Source: CAVQBJ01 sp963710725 (GTDB lineage: Bacteria > Actinomycetota > Thermoleophilia > Solirubrobacterales > Solirubrobacteraceae). From it: 64,000 nt of DNA. Below, in pieces: positions 42,046-49,787 of the stretch. Location of the stretch: assembly GCA_963710725.1 (NCBI GenBank), contig CAVQBJ010000001.1, forward strand, positions 1-64,000, given 5' to 3'. The first letter of the stretch is position 1. Each line of letters opens with the position of its first letter. A program made the translations under genes and the position numbers. The notes beneath the pieces were generated by a model that saw nothing but the letters and a program-made list of their open reading frames with translations, did not search any database and had not been told where the DNA came from.

Positions 42046-43281
42046 ATGACCGGGACGGTCGAGCAATCACCGACAGAGAGCGGGCCAAGATCGGAGGGCA
42101 CCGCGGGGCTGCCGGCCGGCTGGACCGTCGACCCCGCCTTCGTCCCGGTGGCCTCGTTCTTCGCCGGTCTCTTCCCGCGTGGCGGCGGCGGAGCACTCGT
42201 CGTTCGGCATGGTGGGCGTGTCGTCGTCGACGCCTGGGCGGGCTACGCCGACGCTCGCGGAGAGCGGCCCTGGACGCCGGATACGCTGGCGATCAGCTTC
42301 TCGACCAGCAAGGGCGCCGTGTCGACCGTGATGCACCGGCTCGCCGAGCGGGGCCTGATCGAGTACGACGCTCCGGTGAGCCACTACTGGCCCGAATTCG
42401 CCGCTCGCGGAAAGGCGACGATCACGGTGCGCGACCTGCTCCGCCACGAGGCCGGCCTGCACAGCGTCCGCGGGGCCGCACGTGACGCCGAGGAGTTGCT
42501 CGACCATCTCGCGGTGGAGGATCGCCTCGCGGATCGACCCGCCCACCGTACGGGACGCCCGGCCTACCACGCGCTCAGCTACGGCTGGCTGACGGCCGGA
42601 CTGGCGCGACGCGTCACCGGTCTCGGGATGGCCGAGCTCGTCCGTCGCGAGGTCGCCGAGCCGCTCGGGGTCGACGGGCTGCATATCGGGCGGCCCCCCA
42701 CGGGCGGGCGCGATGTCGCCGAGCTCGTCGGCCCGGCCCTACGCGTCTCGGTGTCGGCCGGCCGCTGGCTCGTGCCGATCGGCGGCCGCCTCGGCATTCG
42801 CCGCTCGAGCGCCCGCGCGCTGTACGTGCCCGGATTCGACTCGCTGTTCCACGGGCCCAACCCGGCCGTGCTCGACACCGAGATGCCGGCCGCGAACGGC
42901 CTGTTCAGCGCCCGCGCGCTCGCCACGCTGTACGCCGCGCTCGCCGCCGGCGGGCGCACCGATCGCGGACGCCTGCTGGAGGCCGGCACCGTCGAGGAGC
43001 TCGGGCGGGTTCAGAGCCGCGGACGCGACGACGTGCTCGGCATGTCGATGCGCTGGCGGCTCGGCTACCACCAGGCCTTCGCGTTCGCGCAGCGCCCGCC
43101 CCGCGCCTTCGGGCACTATGGCTTTGGCGGATCGGGCGGCTGGGCCGATCCGGTGTCAGGACTCGCCGTCGGCTACGTCACCAACTCGCTCGGCGCGGTC
43201 ACGACGCCCTTCGGCGGCCTCGCCCTGTTTCGCATCAGCGGCCTCGTCCACGCCGCCGCCCGTGCCTCCGTCCGGCGCTGA
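42046..43281 (+). CDS. Serine hydrolase of the beta-lactamase (class C/EstB) family
   Basis: 411 residues from the ATG at 42046 (weak GAGGGA ribosome site); the longer open frame upstream is not conserved-looking. The SxxK motif is S86-T-S-K89 in ISFSTSKGAV. The second motif is YGW in HALSYGWL instead of the usual YxN, and the third is close to HYGFGGSGGW. No signal peptide is seen. Such cytoplasmic family VIII enzymes are usually esterases or peptidase-like hydrolases, not resistance enzymes. Its last 126 bases overlap the 3' end of csrA on the other strand. Confidence 0.85.
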   Translation: MTGTVEQSPTESGPRSEGTAGLPAGWTVDPAFVPVASFFAGLFPRGGGGALVVRHGGRVVVDAWAGYADARGERPWTPDTLAISFSTSKGAVSTVMHRLAERGLIEYDAPVSHYWPEFAARGKATITVRDLLRHEAGLHSVRGAARDAEELLDHLAVEDRLADRPAHRTGRPAYHALSYGWLTAGLARRVTGLGMAELVRREVAEPLGVDGLHIGRPPTGGRDVAELVGPALRVSVSAGRWLVPIGGRLGIRRSSARALYVPGFDSLFHGPNPAVLDTEMPAANGLFSARALATLYAALAAGGRTDRGRLLEAGTVEELGRVQSRGRDDVLGMSMRWRLGYHQAFAFAQRPPRAFGHYGFGGSGGWADPVSGLAVGYVTNSLGAVTTPFGGLALFRISGLVHAAARASVRR

Positions 43282-43560
43282 GCCCGCGTCGGCCGGTGTC
43301 GAGGCGTCGGCCGACGATGCCTCGGTCGCCGATGACGCGGCGAGCGGCGCGACGATGTCCGGGAGCTTCGCGGAGGCGGCCTGGGCGGCCGCCTCGTTCT
43401 CGCGCATCACCTCGACCCAGATCTCCTCACGGAAGATCGGCATCGACTTCGGAGCCTCGATGCCGATCCGGGCCGTCTGACCGCTCACCTCGACGAGCGT
43501 GATCACGATGTTGCCGCCCACGATGACCCGTTCTCCGGCCCGGCGCGTGATCATCAGCAT
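43156..43560 (-). CDS. csrA: CsrA translational regulator with long C-terminal extension
   Basis: 134 residues. The first 55 are canonical CsrA: MLMITRRAGERVIVGGNIVI, IGIEAPKSMPIFREEIW, with the GxxIxITLxEV and RxEI patterns. CsrA binds GGA motifs in mRNA leaders. Normal CsrA has 60-75 residues. Here an Ala/Ser/Asp/Gly-rich tail of about 80 residues follows, of which the last 41 codons are antisense to the serine hydrolase gene. The gene is the last of the minus-strand flagellar operon, 42 bases after fliW. FliW sequesters CsrA in Gram-positive systems and couples it to flagellin assembly. Confidence 0.9.
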   Translation of the reverse strand: MLMITRRAGERVIVGGNIVITLVEVSGQTARIGIEAPKSMPIFREEIWVEVMRENEAAAQAASAKLPDIVAPLAASSATEASSADASTPADAGSAPDGGTGGGVDEAADAKQGEAAEGRRDRAERVGDVADGES

Positions 43561-43602
43561 GAGCGGCTCTCCTTCCTTGCCGCTGGGCGCGACGGGCCGA
43601 CG

Positions 43603-44049
43603 CTACGCGGCCGAGGCCGCGGCGGCGTCCGCGCGAAACAGCGGGGCGCGCAACTCGCAGCCCGGCGCCTCGTTGAGCACCTGGTGGCCGCGACCGTCGC
43701 GAACGATGATGGGAGCACGCAGGTTAGCGGCGAAGTCCGCGGGATTCTCGCCGGTGCGCACCGTCACGTAGACGTCGACGTTCGTGCTCGCGTCCATCCC
43801 CGCGTGCTCGGCCACGTCGTCGTCGAGCACGAGCGCGAAGTCGGCGAAGAACAGATGCGGATTGGTCACCGGCAGCGCGAGCCCCGGGTCGTCGAGCGAG
43901 TGCAGCCACACGAACGGGCTCTTGGGCTGCGTGCTGAGCAACGTGTACCGGTGTCCGGCGAGGCCGATGAGGCCGTCGGGGAACTCGATGATCGAGTCGG
44001 GATCGATCTCGATGGCGCCGAAGCGCGTGCTCTGCAGCGTGACCGTCAT
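43603..44049 (-). CDS. fliW: Flagellar assembly factor FliW
   Basis: 148 residues from the ATG at 44049, preceded by AAGGAG; the open frame runs upstream into flgL. The FliW fold is seen in RFGAIEIDPDSIIEFPDGLI and GLAGHRYTLL, then SPFVWLHSLDDPGLALPVTN, VYVTVRTGENPADFAANLRA. FliW binds both flagellin and CsrA and thereby relieves CsrA repression when flagellin is exported. It sits between flgL and csrA, the standard order in Gram-positive bacteria. Confidence 0.93.
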   Translation of the reverse strand: MTVTLQSTRFGAIEIDPDSIIEFPDGLIGLAGHRYTLLSTQPKSPFVWLHSLDDPGLALPVTNPHLFFADFALVLDDDVAEHAGMDASTNVDVYVTVRTGENPADFAANLRAPIIVRDGRGHQVLNEAPGCELRAPLFRADAAAASAA

Positions 44050-44072
44050 GCTGGCTCCTTGGGGGATCGGGC

Positions 44073-44990
44073 TCATGCGGCGCTCAGGAAGTCCAGCAGG
44101 GAGGATTGCACGATCGAGGCCCCGGCCTTGAGCGCGGCCTGGTAGCTGGCCGACTCGCTCGAGTACTGGGTCGAGACAGTGGCGATGTTGGCGTCCTCGT
44201 CATTGGCGAGCGAGCTCTGGTCGTTCGTGGTCATGGCGGTGATGCGCGAGGATGCGAGGGTGAGACGATCGCTGGTGGCGCCGACGGTGGCCTGGAGCTG
44301 TGTGAGCGTGGTGAGGTTGCTGTCGAGGTTCTGCAGGTCGGTGGTCTGCAGCGAGGTGGCGTTCGCCGACGTCCCGCCGGTGAGGTCGGAGGAGATGGTG
44401 CGCAGGGTGTCGAGCAGCAGGCCGTCGTTCGAGCTCGAGCCGTTGCCGAGCAGGCTGCTGAGGTTGACGTTCACCTGGACGGACGTGCTCGGGGCGATCT
44501 GGCGGGAGATCGTGCCCGCGTTACCCTGGTAGGTGTCGTTGGCGCCGGTCTGGTAGGGCGCGGTCTGGGTGGCGGTGCCGGAGAAGATGTAGTTGCCGGC
44601 GTACTGCGTGTTGGCCAGCTGCTTGACCTGGTCGATGAGCTGGTTGACCTCGGCCGCGGCGCCGGCGTTGTCGCTCTGCGTCTGGGTCCCGTTGGCCGCC
44701 TCCACGACGAGCTCGCGCACGGTCTGGATGACGCTGTTGATCTGCGAGAGGGAGCTGTCCGCCGTGGTCGTCCAGGACGTGCCGTCCTGAACGTTGGTCG
44801 AATACTGTCCGAGCGAGGAGATGGCGCCGTTGAGCTGCAGCGCGAGGCTGGCGCCGTATGGGTTGTCCGACGGCTGGTTGATCGTCAGCCCGGAGGACAG
44901 CTCGTCGGTGGTCGTGGTGAGTTGGTTGAGGTCCGCATTGATGTTGTTCAGCACGGTCTGGGACGTCATGAGATTGGTGACGCGCTCCAT
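44073..44990 (-). CDS. flgL: Hook-filament junction protein FlgL
   Basis: 305 residues of the flagellin/FlgL superfamily. The N-terminal D0/D1 helix reads RVTNLMTSQTVLNNINADLN, with SSGLTINQPSDNPYGAS. The C-terminal helix ends QAALKAGASIVQSSLLDFLS. The middle contains the FlgL-type YIFSGTATQTAPY segment. It is secreted by the flagellar type III system and joins hook to filament. It is separated from flgK by three bases. Confidence 0.95.
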   Translation of the reverse strand: MERVTNLMTSQTVLNNINADLNQLTTTTDELSSGLTINQPSDNPYGASLALQLNGAISSLGQYSTNVQDGTSWTTTADSSLSQINSVIQTVRELVVEAANGTQTQSDNAGAAAEVNQLIDQVKQLANTQYAGNYIFSGTATQTAPYQTGANDTYQGNAGTISRQIAPSTSVQVNVNLSSLLGNGSSSNDGLLLDTLRTISSDLTGGTSANATSLQTTDLQNLDSNLTTLTQLQATVGATSDRLTLASSRITAMTTNDQSSLANDEDANIATVSTQYSSESASYQAALKAGASIVQSSLLDFLSAA

Positions 44991-44993
44991 GGC

Positions 44994-46319
44994 CTAGATC
45001 CCCGTGATGAGCGTGTTGATGACCGAGTCCATCGTGTTGAGCACGCGCGCCGAGGCCTGATAGGCCTGCTGGTAGGAGAGCAGGTTCGTCATCTCCTGAT
45101 CGATGGACACTCCGGACACGCTCTCGCGCTGGCTCTCGACCGCGTTCACGAGTGCCTGGGAGTTCGACTGGGTGTTCGTGGCGGTCCGCACGTCACTGCC
45201 CACCTGGGCGACGAGCGCGTCGTAGGTCGAGTCCGGCGTATCCGCGCTGCTGCCGGGAATCGCGCTCACCGCGAGGGCCACCGAGTTATCGCCGGTGGTG
45301 GTCACCGTCGAGGCCGTGACGCCGCCCGCCACGGCGATGTCCGCGGCGCCGGTACCAGTGAAGAGGGCGTAGGGCGTGGCCGACGTCGCGGCGTCGGTGA
45401 TGCCGTTGACGGTCGAGATGAGGTCAGACGCCACCGTGTTGAGCTGCGTCAGGTAGGGGCTGATGGCCCCGGTCGACGTCGTATCGGAGAGACTGGCCAG
45501 CGCGCCGAGCTCGCCGCCGGTGGCCGCGGTCGGTGTCGGCGGCGGCCAGTTGACCGTCGTCCCATTGACGAGCGGCGTGCTGTTGCCGCCGAAGCTGATC
45601 TGCAACAGCCCGTTGCCGGGGTCGGTGACCGAGACCGAGCCGAGCGAGGACATGTCGTCGATGAGGCTGTCGCGTTGGTCCTCGAGCGTGTTCGGACTCT
45701 GACCGGCGCCGAGCTGCTGGTTGATCTCGCCGTTGAGCTGGGCGATCTGGTTCGCGTCGCTGGCGAGCTGCCCGTTGGAGGCAGTCAGGTCGGAGAGCTG
45801 CGTACCGGCCTGCGTCTGAACGGTGCTGAGCTGGCCGTAGAGCGAGTTGATCTGACCGGCGAGCGACGTGGCGTCGTCGACGACCGTCTCCCCGGCGGCG
45901 GCGCTCGAGGCGTCGTTGGCGAGGTTGCCGTAGTCGTTGTAGAACTTCGACAGGGCCGCCGAGAGCCCGTTCGAGGTGGGCTCATTGAACGCGACCTGCG
46001 CCTGGGTGAGCGAGGTCACCATCGCGTTGGCGTTGCCCAGCGACGTGTTCTGAGCCCGGTATTGCACGTCGAGGAACTGGTTGCGGATACGCGTGATGGT
46101 GTCGACGCTCACGCCCGAGCCGAGCTGGGTGGTGCCGCCGCCGCCCGCCTCGGCCTGCACGTCGAGCGGGTCGCTGGCGGAGGAGTTGACCGTCTCCTCC
46201 GAGTAACCCGGCGTGCTCGCGTTATCGATGTTCTGGCCGGTGGTGTCGATCTCGACCTGGGAGGTCTCGAGCCCACTGAGTGCCGTGTAGTAGCCGGTGA
46301 AGGCCGGAATCGTGGTCAT
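44994..46319 (-). CDS. flgK: Hook-associated protein FlgK
   Basis: 441 residues. The N-terminus has the rod/hook motif FTGYYTALSGLETSQVEIDT, TGQNIDNASTPGYSEE. The C-terminus is INTLITGI after the heptad-rich QEMTNLLSYQQAYQASARVL. The protein is on the short side for FlgK, so the central domains are reduced. It forms the first hook-filament junction ring. The operon order flgN-flgK-flgL-fliW-csrA matches Bacillus. Confidence 0.95.
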   Translation of the reverse strand: MTTIPAFTGYYTALSGLETSQVEIDTTGQNIDNASTPGYSEETVNSSASDPLDVQAEAGGGGTTQLGSGVSVDTITRIRNQFLDVQYRAQNTSLGNANAMVTSLTQAQVAFNEPTSNGLSAALSKFYNDYGNLANDASSAAAGETVVDDATSLAGQINSLYGQLSTVQTQAGTQLSDLTASNGQLASDANQIAQLNGEINQQLGAGQSPNTLEDQRDSLIDDMSSLGSVSVTDPGNGLLQISFGGNSTPLVNGTTVNWPPPTPTAATGGELGALASLSDTTSTGAISPYLTQLNTVASDLISTVNGITDAATSATPYALFTGTGAADIAVAGGVTASTVTTTGDNSVALAVSAIPGSSADTPDSTYDALVAQVGSDVRTATNTQSNSQALVNAVESQRESVSGVSIDQEMTNLLSYQQAYQASARVLNTMDSVINTLITGI

Positions 46320-46324
46320 GGCGC

Positions 46325-46873
46325 TCAGGCCTCCAGGTCGAACACTCGGCGTTGACCCGCCCGGCTGACGCCACCCGCCGGGGCCGCGGCTCGGCCGGGG
46401 CGATACGCCCCCGAGCCGTCGCCGCCGATGAGCTGCAGGAGATGGTCGAGGAAGGCGAGCTCCTGCTGCATCAGTGCACGGTTGATCGTGTGTTCGCGCT
46501 TGACCTCCTCGAGCAGGCCGCGCAGCTGGGCGCTGCGCTCGCGGGCGAGGTCGGCCGTGGGCCCGTCGAGCAGCTGCGTGAGCAGCTCCAGGGTCACCGA
46601 GGCCGCGGTCACTCCGAGCCGCACGCCGGCGCGCTCGAGCAGGTGCGAGCGTGTCTGCTCGATCGTCACGCGTCGCTGCATCTCGACCTGCATCGCGCCG
46701 GCGTGACGGACGACCGTCTCCACATCGCGCTCGCGGATCGCGGCCCCCTGCTCGAGCACGATCTGCAGCAACCGCTGCGCCGAGGCGACTTGATTGTCGA
46801 GGTGAGCGATCAGATCGTCGCCGAGCCGGGCGTCGATGAAGCCGAGCAGGTGTTGGTCGGCGACGGCGCTCAT
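46325..46873 (-). CDS. flgN: FlgN-like export chaperone
   Basis: 182 residues, almost entirely alpha-helical, with the FlgN-type pattern of an N-terminal helical hairpin (LDNQVASAQRLLQIVLEQGA) and a long helix with LRGLLEEVKREHTINRALMQ. The tail is Gly/Arg/Pro-rich. FlgN keeps FlgK and FlgL export-competent. The gene overlaps the FlgJ-like gene by four bases upstream and is five bases before flgK, which supports the assignment; sequence identity in this family is always low. Confidence 0.85.
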   Translation of the reverse strand: MSAVADQHLLGFIDARLGDDLIAHLDNQVASAQRLLQIVLEQGAAIRERDVETVVRHAGAMQVEMQRRVTIEQTRSHLLERAGVRLGVTAASVTLELLTQLLDGPTADLARERSAQLRGLLEEVKREHTINRALMQQELAFLDHLLQLIGGDGSGAYRPGRAAAPAGGVSRAGQRRVFDLEA

Positions 46874-47325
46874 GCCTCCGCCCCCCCAGCGGCCGGCGAC
46901 GTTGTCTTCGAGGTCGTGGGGTTGTTGATCGCCGGATCGATCGAGGCGGCCAGCGTGTCGGCGAGGTTGCCGAGCCCGCCGTTGCTCATGATGCTCGACG
47001 TCAGCGCCCCGGGCAACAGCTGGGCGGTCTCGTTGGCCGCCGGGCCGGAGCCGAGCAGGCTCGAGGAGTCCGTGCTGTCCGTGCTGTCATCCGAGCCGTC
47101 GTCGGAGCTGTCGTCGGAGCTGTCGCTCGCCGTCGCGCTCGCCGTCAGCTGCTGCGCGAGCTCGTTGACGAGCACCTGCTCGAACTGCAGCGCCGTCGCG
47201 TAGGCCTGCTGCGCCTTCGCTCCACCGCTGCGGATGTTGGCCGGCTCGGTGGCGGGGTTGATCGCCGGCGCGGCGTTGCTCGTCGTGAGCCCGCCGAGGG
47301 AGGCGAGGAGGTCTGGCGTGCTCAC
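46870..47325 (-). CDS. FlgJ-like rod-binding protein
   Basis: 151 residues. The rod-binding signature of the FlgJ N-terminal domain is visible: FEQVLVNELAQQL and, after an Asp/Ser-rich insert, LLPGALTSSIMSNGGLGNLA. There is no muramidase domain, as expected for a Gram-positive-type short FlgJ. The insert of Ser-Asp repeats (about residues 65-90) is unusual. It overlaps flgG upstream and flgN downstream by four bases each. Confidence 0.8.
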   Translation of the reverse strand: MSTPDLLASLGGLTTSNAAPAINPATEPANIRSGGAKAQQAYATALQFEQVLVNELAQQLTASATASDSSDDSSDDGSDDSTDSTDSSSLLGSGPAANETAQLLPGALTSSIMSNGGLGNLADTLAASIDPAINNPTTSKTTSPAAGGAEA

Positions 47326-48056
47326 GACTTCACCGCGTCGGCGGTCTGCATCATCTGCTGCTGCAGCTTGATGGCCTCGCTATCGAGCGAGTAGCTGTTC
47401 TGCGCGTCCATCATCGCGACCATCTCGGTGTTGATGTCGACGTTGGAACCCTCGAGCGCCCCCTGGCGCACCGTCGTGCCCGTGGCGGCGCGCACCGCGC
47501 CGCTGGCCGCCGAGGGGGTGTACATGGTGTTGCCGGCGGCGGTCAACTGCGCGGGGGCGGGGACGGTGACGATGGCGAGCTTGCCGAGCGTGCGACCGGC
47601 GCCGCTGACCGTGCCGTCGGGCCCGATCGAGATCTGGCTCTCCGCGACGCCGGCGGGCACCTTGATCGGAGGCTGCACGATCGAGCCGTCGGCGGTCGTG
47701 AGTTGGCCGGTGGCGTCCAGCGCGAGCGATCCGTTGCGCGTGAGCCCGGTCGATCCGTCGGCGCGGCGGACCTCGAGGTAGCCCGGGCCGTTGAGCGCGA
47801 CGTCGAGCGTGCGACCCGTCTGATCCATCGGACCCTGCACCTGGCTCGTGCCGAGCTGGGTGAGCGCGGTACCGGTTCCGGTGGCGACGCCGGCGCCGCT
47901 CGTGCCGCCCGCCGGGTTGTACAGCAGGTCCTGGAAGCCGAGCCGCTCGGCCTGATAGCCGTCGGTGTCCGCGTTCGCGATGTCGTTGCTGATCGCGTCG
48001 AGGCGCTGCTGCTGCGCGGCCATCCCTGCCGCGGCCGAAAACAAGCCTTCAACCAT
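47322..48056 (-). CDS. flgG: Flagellar basal-body rod protein FlgG family
   Basis: 244 residues. The N-terminal rod motif is LFSAAAGMAAQQQRLDAISN with DIANADTDGY. The family also shows LDVALNGPGYLEVRR, and the C-terminus has EGSNVDINTEMVAMMDAQNS with the terminal amphipathic helix. It forms the distal rod; with the flgF gene next to it the pair corresponds to FlhO/FlhP in Bacillus. It has its own sigma-28-type promoter at 48133-48159 and starts the run of overlapping genes to csrA. Confidence 0.9.
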   Translation of the reverse strand: MVEGLFSAAAGMAAQQQRLDAISNDIANADTDGYQAERLGFQDLLYNPAGGTSGAGVATGTGTALTQLGTSQVQGPMDQTGRTLDVALNGPGYLEVRRADGSTGLTRNGSLALDATGQLTTADGSIVQPPIKVPAGVAESQISIGPDGTVSGAGRTLGKLAIVTVPAPAQLTAAGNTMYTPSAASGAVRAATGTTVRQGALEGSNVDINTEMVAMMDAQNSYSLDSEAIKLQQQMMQTADAVKS

Positions 48057-48132
48057 GAGCGTTCCCTATGTCCGGGGAGCCCGGCCTCCGCAGCGTGCGG
48101 TCCAGCCAGTGAGCTCCTTCTCGTCTGCCCCG

Positions 48133-48159
48133 TGATCGGCGGGGAACAGGCGAACTTGA
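48133..48159 (-). promoter_or_regulatory. Sigma-28 promoter for the flgG-flgJ-flgN-flgK-flgL-fliW-csrA operon
   Basis: Read on the minus strand: TCAAGTTC (48152-48159), an 11-base spacer and GCCGATCA (48133-48140). The flagellar sigma-28 consensus is TAAAGTTT, 11 bases, GCCGATAA. The box ends 77 bases before the flgG start. Confidence 0.85.
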
Positions 48160-48165
48160 GCTTGC

Positions 48166-48855
48166 TCAGCCACTGATCGACCCGACCGAGCTGGCGCTGC
48201 GCTGCATCGTCTGGTCGAAGGTCGACAGCGCCTTCTGGCCGGCATCGTAGGACTGCAGCGCGTCGATCATCTCGACCATCGTCTGCGTCGGATCGACCCC
48301 GGACTGCTCGAGCATCCCCGACTGCACGACACCGGTCGCCTTGCCGGCGGCCGCGCCGTTGAACAGGTTGTCGCCCTGCTTGGCGGCGTTCGGGACGTTG
48401 AAGACGCCGAGCGCGCTCGCCGGCACCGTGCCGGAGGTGCCGACGGCGATCGTGCCGCCGCCCTGACTGAGGACCGGGTTGCCGTTCTGGTCGACGAGGG
48501 TGCCGCTCGCGCCGGCGCTGAACTGGCCGTCGCGCGTGTAGCGTACGCCCTGGGCGGTGCGCACCGCGAAGAAGCCCGTCCCGCCGATGCCGAAGTCGAG
48601 CGGCTCGTTGGTCTGCTGCAGGGCGGCGGGGGTCATATCGGTCACCGTGCGATCGATCTGCACGCCGGTGTCGAGCACCCCGATCTGTTTACGGGTCGAG
48701 GTGTTCTCGAGCAGCAGTTGGCCGAAGCTGGCCTGCGAGGACTGATCGGCCTTGTAGCCGGGCGTGGACGCGTTCGCCAGGTCGTTGGTGAGCTGGTCCT
48801 GGCGCACCTGTTCGGCGAGCATGCCCGTCGCGGCGATCTGAAGACCTGGGTCCAT
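48166..48855 (-). CDS. flgF: Flagellar basal-body rod protein FlgF/FlgG family
   Basis: 229 residues. The N-terminal motif is LQIAATGMLAEQVRQDQLTN, DLANASTPGYK. The central FlgF/G segment is DFGIGGTGFFAVRTAQGVRY with TRDGQF. The C-terminus is GVDPTQTMVEMIDALQSYDA. It is the second rod paralogue beside flgG; calling it flgF rather than flgG rests on order and is not certain. A sigma-28-type promoter lies 10 bases upstream and a 109-base gap with another separates it from flgG. Confidence 0.85.
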   Translation of the reverse strand: MDPGLQIAATGMLAEQVRQDQLTNDLANASTPGYKADQSSQASFGQLLLENTSTRKQIGVLDTGVQIDRTVTDMTPAALQQTNEPLDFGIGGTGFFAVRTAQGVRYTRDGQFSAGASGTLVDQNGNPVLSQGGGTIAVGTSGTVPASALGVFNVPNAAKQGDNLFNGAAAGKATGVVQSGMLEQSGVDPTQTMVEMIDALQSYDAGQKALSTFDQTMQRSASSVGSISG

Positions 48856-48865
48856 CGTTCCTCAG

Positions 48866-48892
48866 TGATCGGCGGTGCGCGATCATCCTTGA
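48866..48892 (-). promoter_or_regulatory. Sigma-28 promoter for flgF, overlapping the divergent gene start
   Basis: Read on the minus strand: TCAAGGAT (48885-48892), 11 bases, GCCGATCA (48866-48873). The -10 octamer ends 10 bases before the flgF ATG. The -35 octamer ends two bases before the ATG of the divergent FliK-like gene at 48895, so RNA polymerase here covers that start. Confidence 0.85.
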
Positions 48893-48894
48893 GG

Positions 48895-49467
48895 ATGCAA
48901 CCGCTCACAGTCGATATCGCGCTCCTGCGCGCGCTCGAGACGCCGGAGCTGCAGATCGCTCCCGGGCGCGCGCTGATGGCGCGCGTCGTGGCCCAGGACG
49001 GAGGTCGCGGACAGATCACGATCGCCGGCGCGAAGATCGACGCGCAGCTCCCGTCGAGCCTGCGCGCGGGCGACGAGCTGCGGCTGACCGTCAAGGAGGT
49101 GACGGAGGACCGGGTCGTGTTGGCGATGAACCAGCCGGCGCAGGCGCCGGCCACGGAATCGGCGCCGGCGACGGTGCGCCCCGAGGATGCGGATGGGTCG
49201 GAGTCCGACGGCGAGGCCGAACGGGACGGGCCGGAGACGCAGAGCGTCTCCCTACGCTACGCCGCGCCGGCGCTCGGACCGATGGACCTGCGCCTCGACC
49301 TCGACGAGGACTCGTTGCGCATCACCGTCGCGCTCGCGCCGGGACAGCCGTTCGCGTCGGCGCAGGCGGCGGCGGCGCAACTGCGCGGGTCGGTCACCGA
49401 GGCGACGAATCGGTCGGTCACCGTGACCATCGTCCCGCGGCGGGAGCCGCTCGACGTCTATGCCTGA
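48895..49467 (+). CDS. FliK-like small protein (YlqG-type)
   Basis: 190 residues from the ATG at 48895. The N-terminal part resembles a beta-barrel adaptor (RALMARVVAQDGGRGQITIA, GDELRLTVKEVTEDRVVLAM). An acidic linker leads to a C-terminal domain of the FliK/Flg_hook type (PMDLRLDLDEDSLRITVALA, then a helix and SVTVTIVPRREPLDVY). It overlaps the FlhB C-terminal-like gene by eight bases. The same order exists in Bacillus as ylqG-ylqH. The function is unknown; a part in export substrate specificity is plausible. Confidence 0.7.
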   Translation: MQPLTVDIALLRALETPELQIAPGRALMARVVAQDGGRGQITIAGAKIDAQLPSSLRAGDELRLTVKEVTEDRVVLAMNQPAQAPATESAPATVRPEDADGSESDGEAERDGPETQSVSLRYAAPALGPMDLRLDLDEDSLRITVALAPGQPFASAQAAAAQLRGSVTEATNRSVTVTIVPRREPLDVYA

Positions 49468-49777
49468 TCGCCCCGACTCGCCCGATGGCGGATCCCCCGG
49501 GCGCAAGCGCGCGACCGCGCTCGGCTACGAGCCGGGCGATCGCGCCCCGCGGGTGCTGGCCAGTGGGGCCGGACTCCTCGCCCAGCGAATCATCGACAGC
49601 GCCCGCGAGGCGGGCGTGCCCGTGCGGTCCGATCCGGCGCTCGCGGAGGCGCTCGCGGCGCTCGACCTCGGCCACGAGGTGCCCGAGGCGCTGTGGGTCG
49701 CGGTGGCCGAGACGCTGGCCTGGGCCTACCGTCTTGACGAGAAGGCCCGCCGCGGCGTCGGCCGCGGCGGCGCCTGA
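49460..49777 (+). CDS. FlhB cytoplasmic-domain-like protein (FlhX/YlqH type)
   Basis: 105 residues. It corresponds only to the cytoplasmic C-terminal domain of FlhB: ATALGYEPGDRAPRVLASGA, GLLAQRIIDSAREAGVPV, LAALDLGHEVPEALWVAVAE. The NPTH autocleavage site of FlhB is absent, since the protein starts after it. Such stand-alone FlhX proteins can replace part of FlhB in some species. It overlaps the FliK-like gene and is convergent with fliA at a distance of 10 bases. Confidence 0.85.
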   Translation: MPDRPDSPDGGSPGRKRATALGYEPGDRAPRVLASGAGLLAQRIIDSAREAGVPVRSDPALAEALAALDLGHEVPEALWVAVAETLAWAYRLDEKARRGVGRGGA

Positions 49778-49787
49778 CGGGCTGCCG

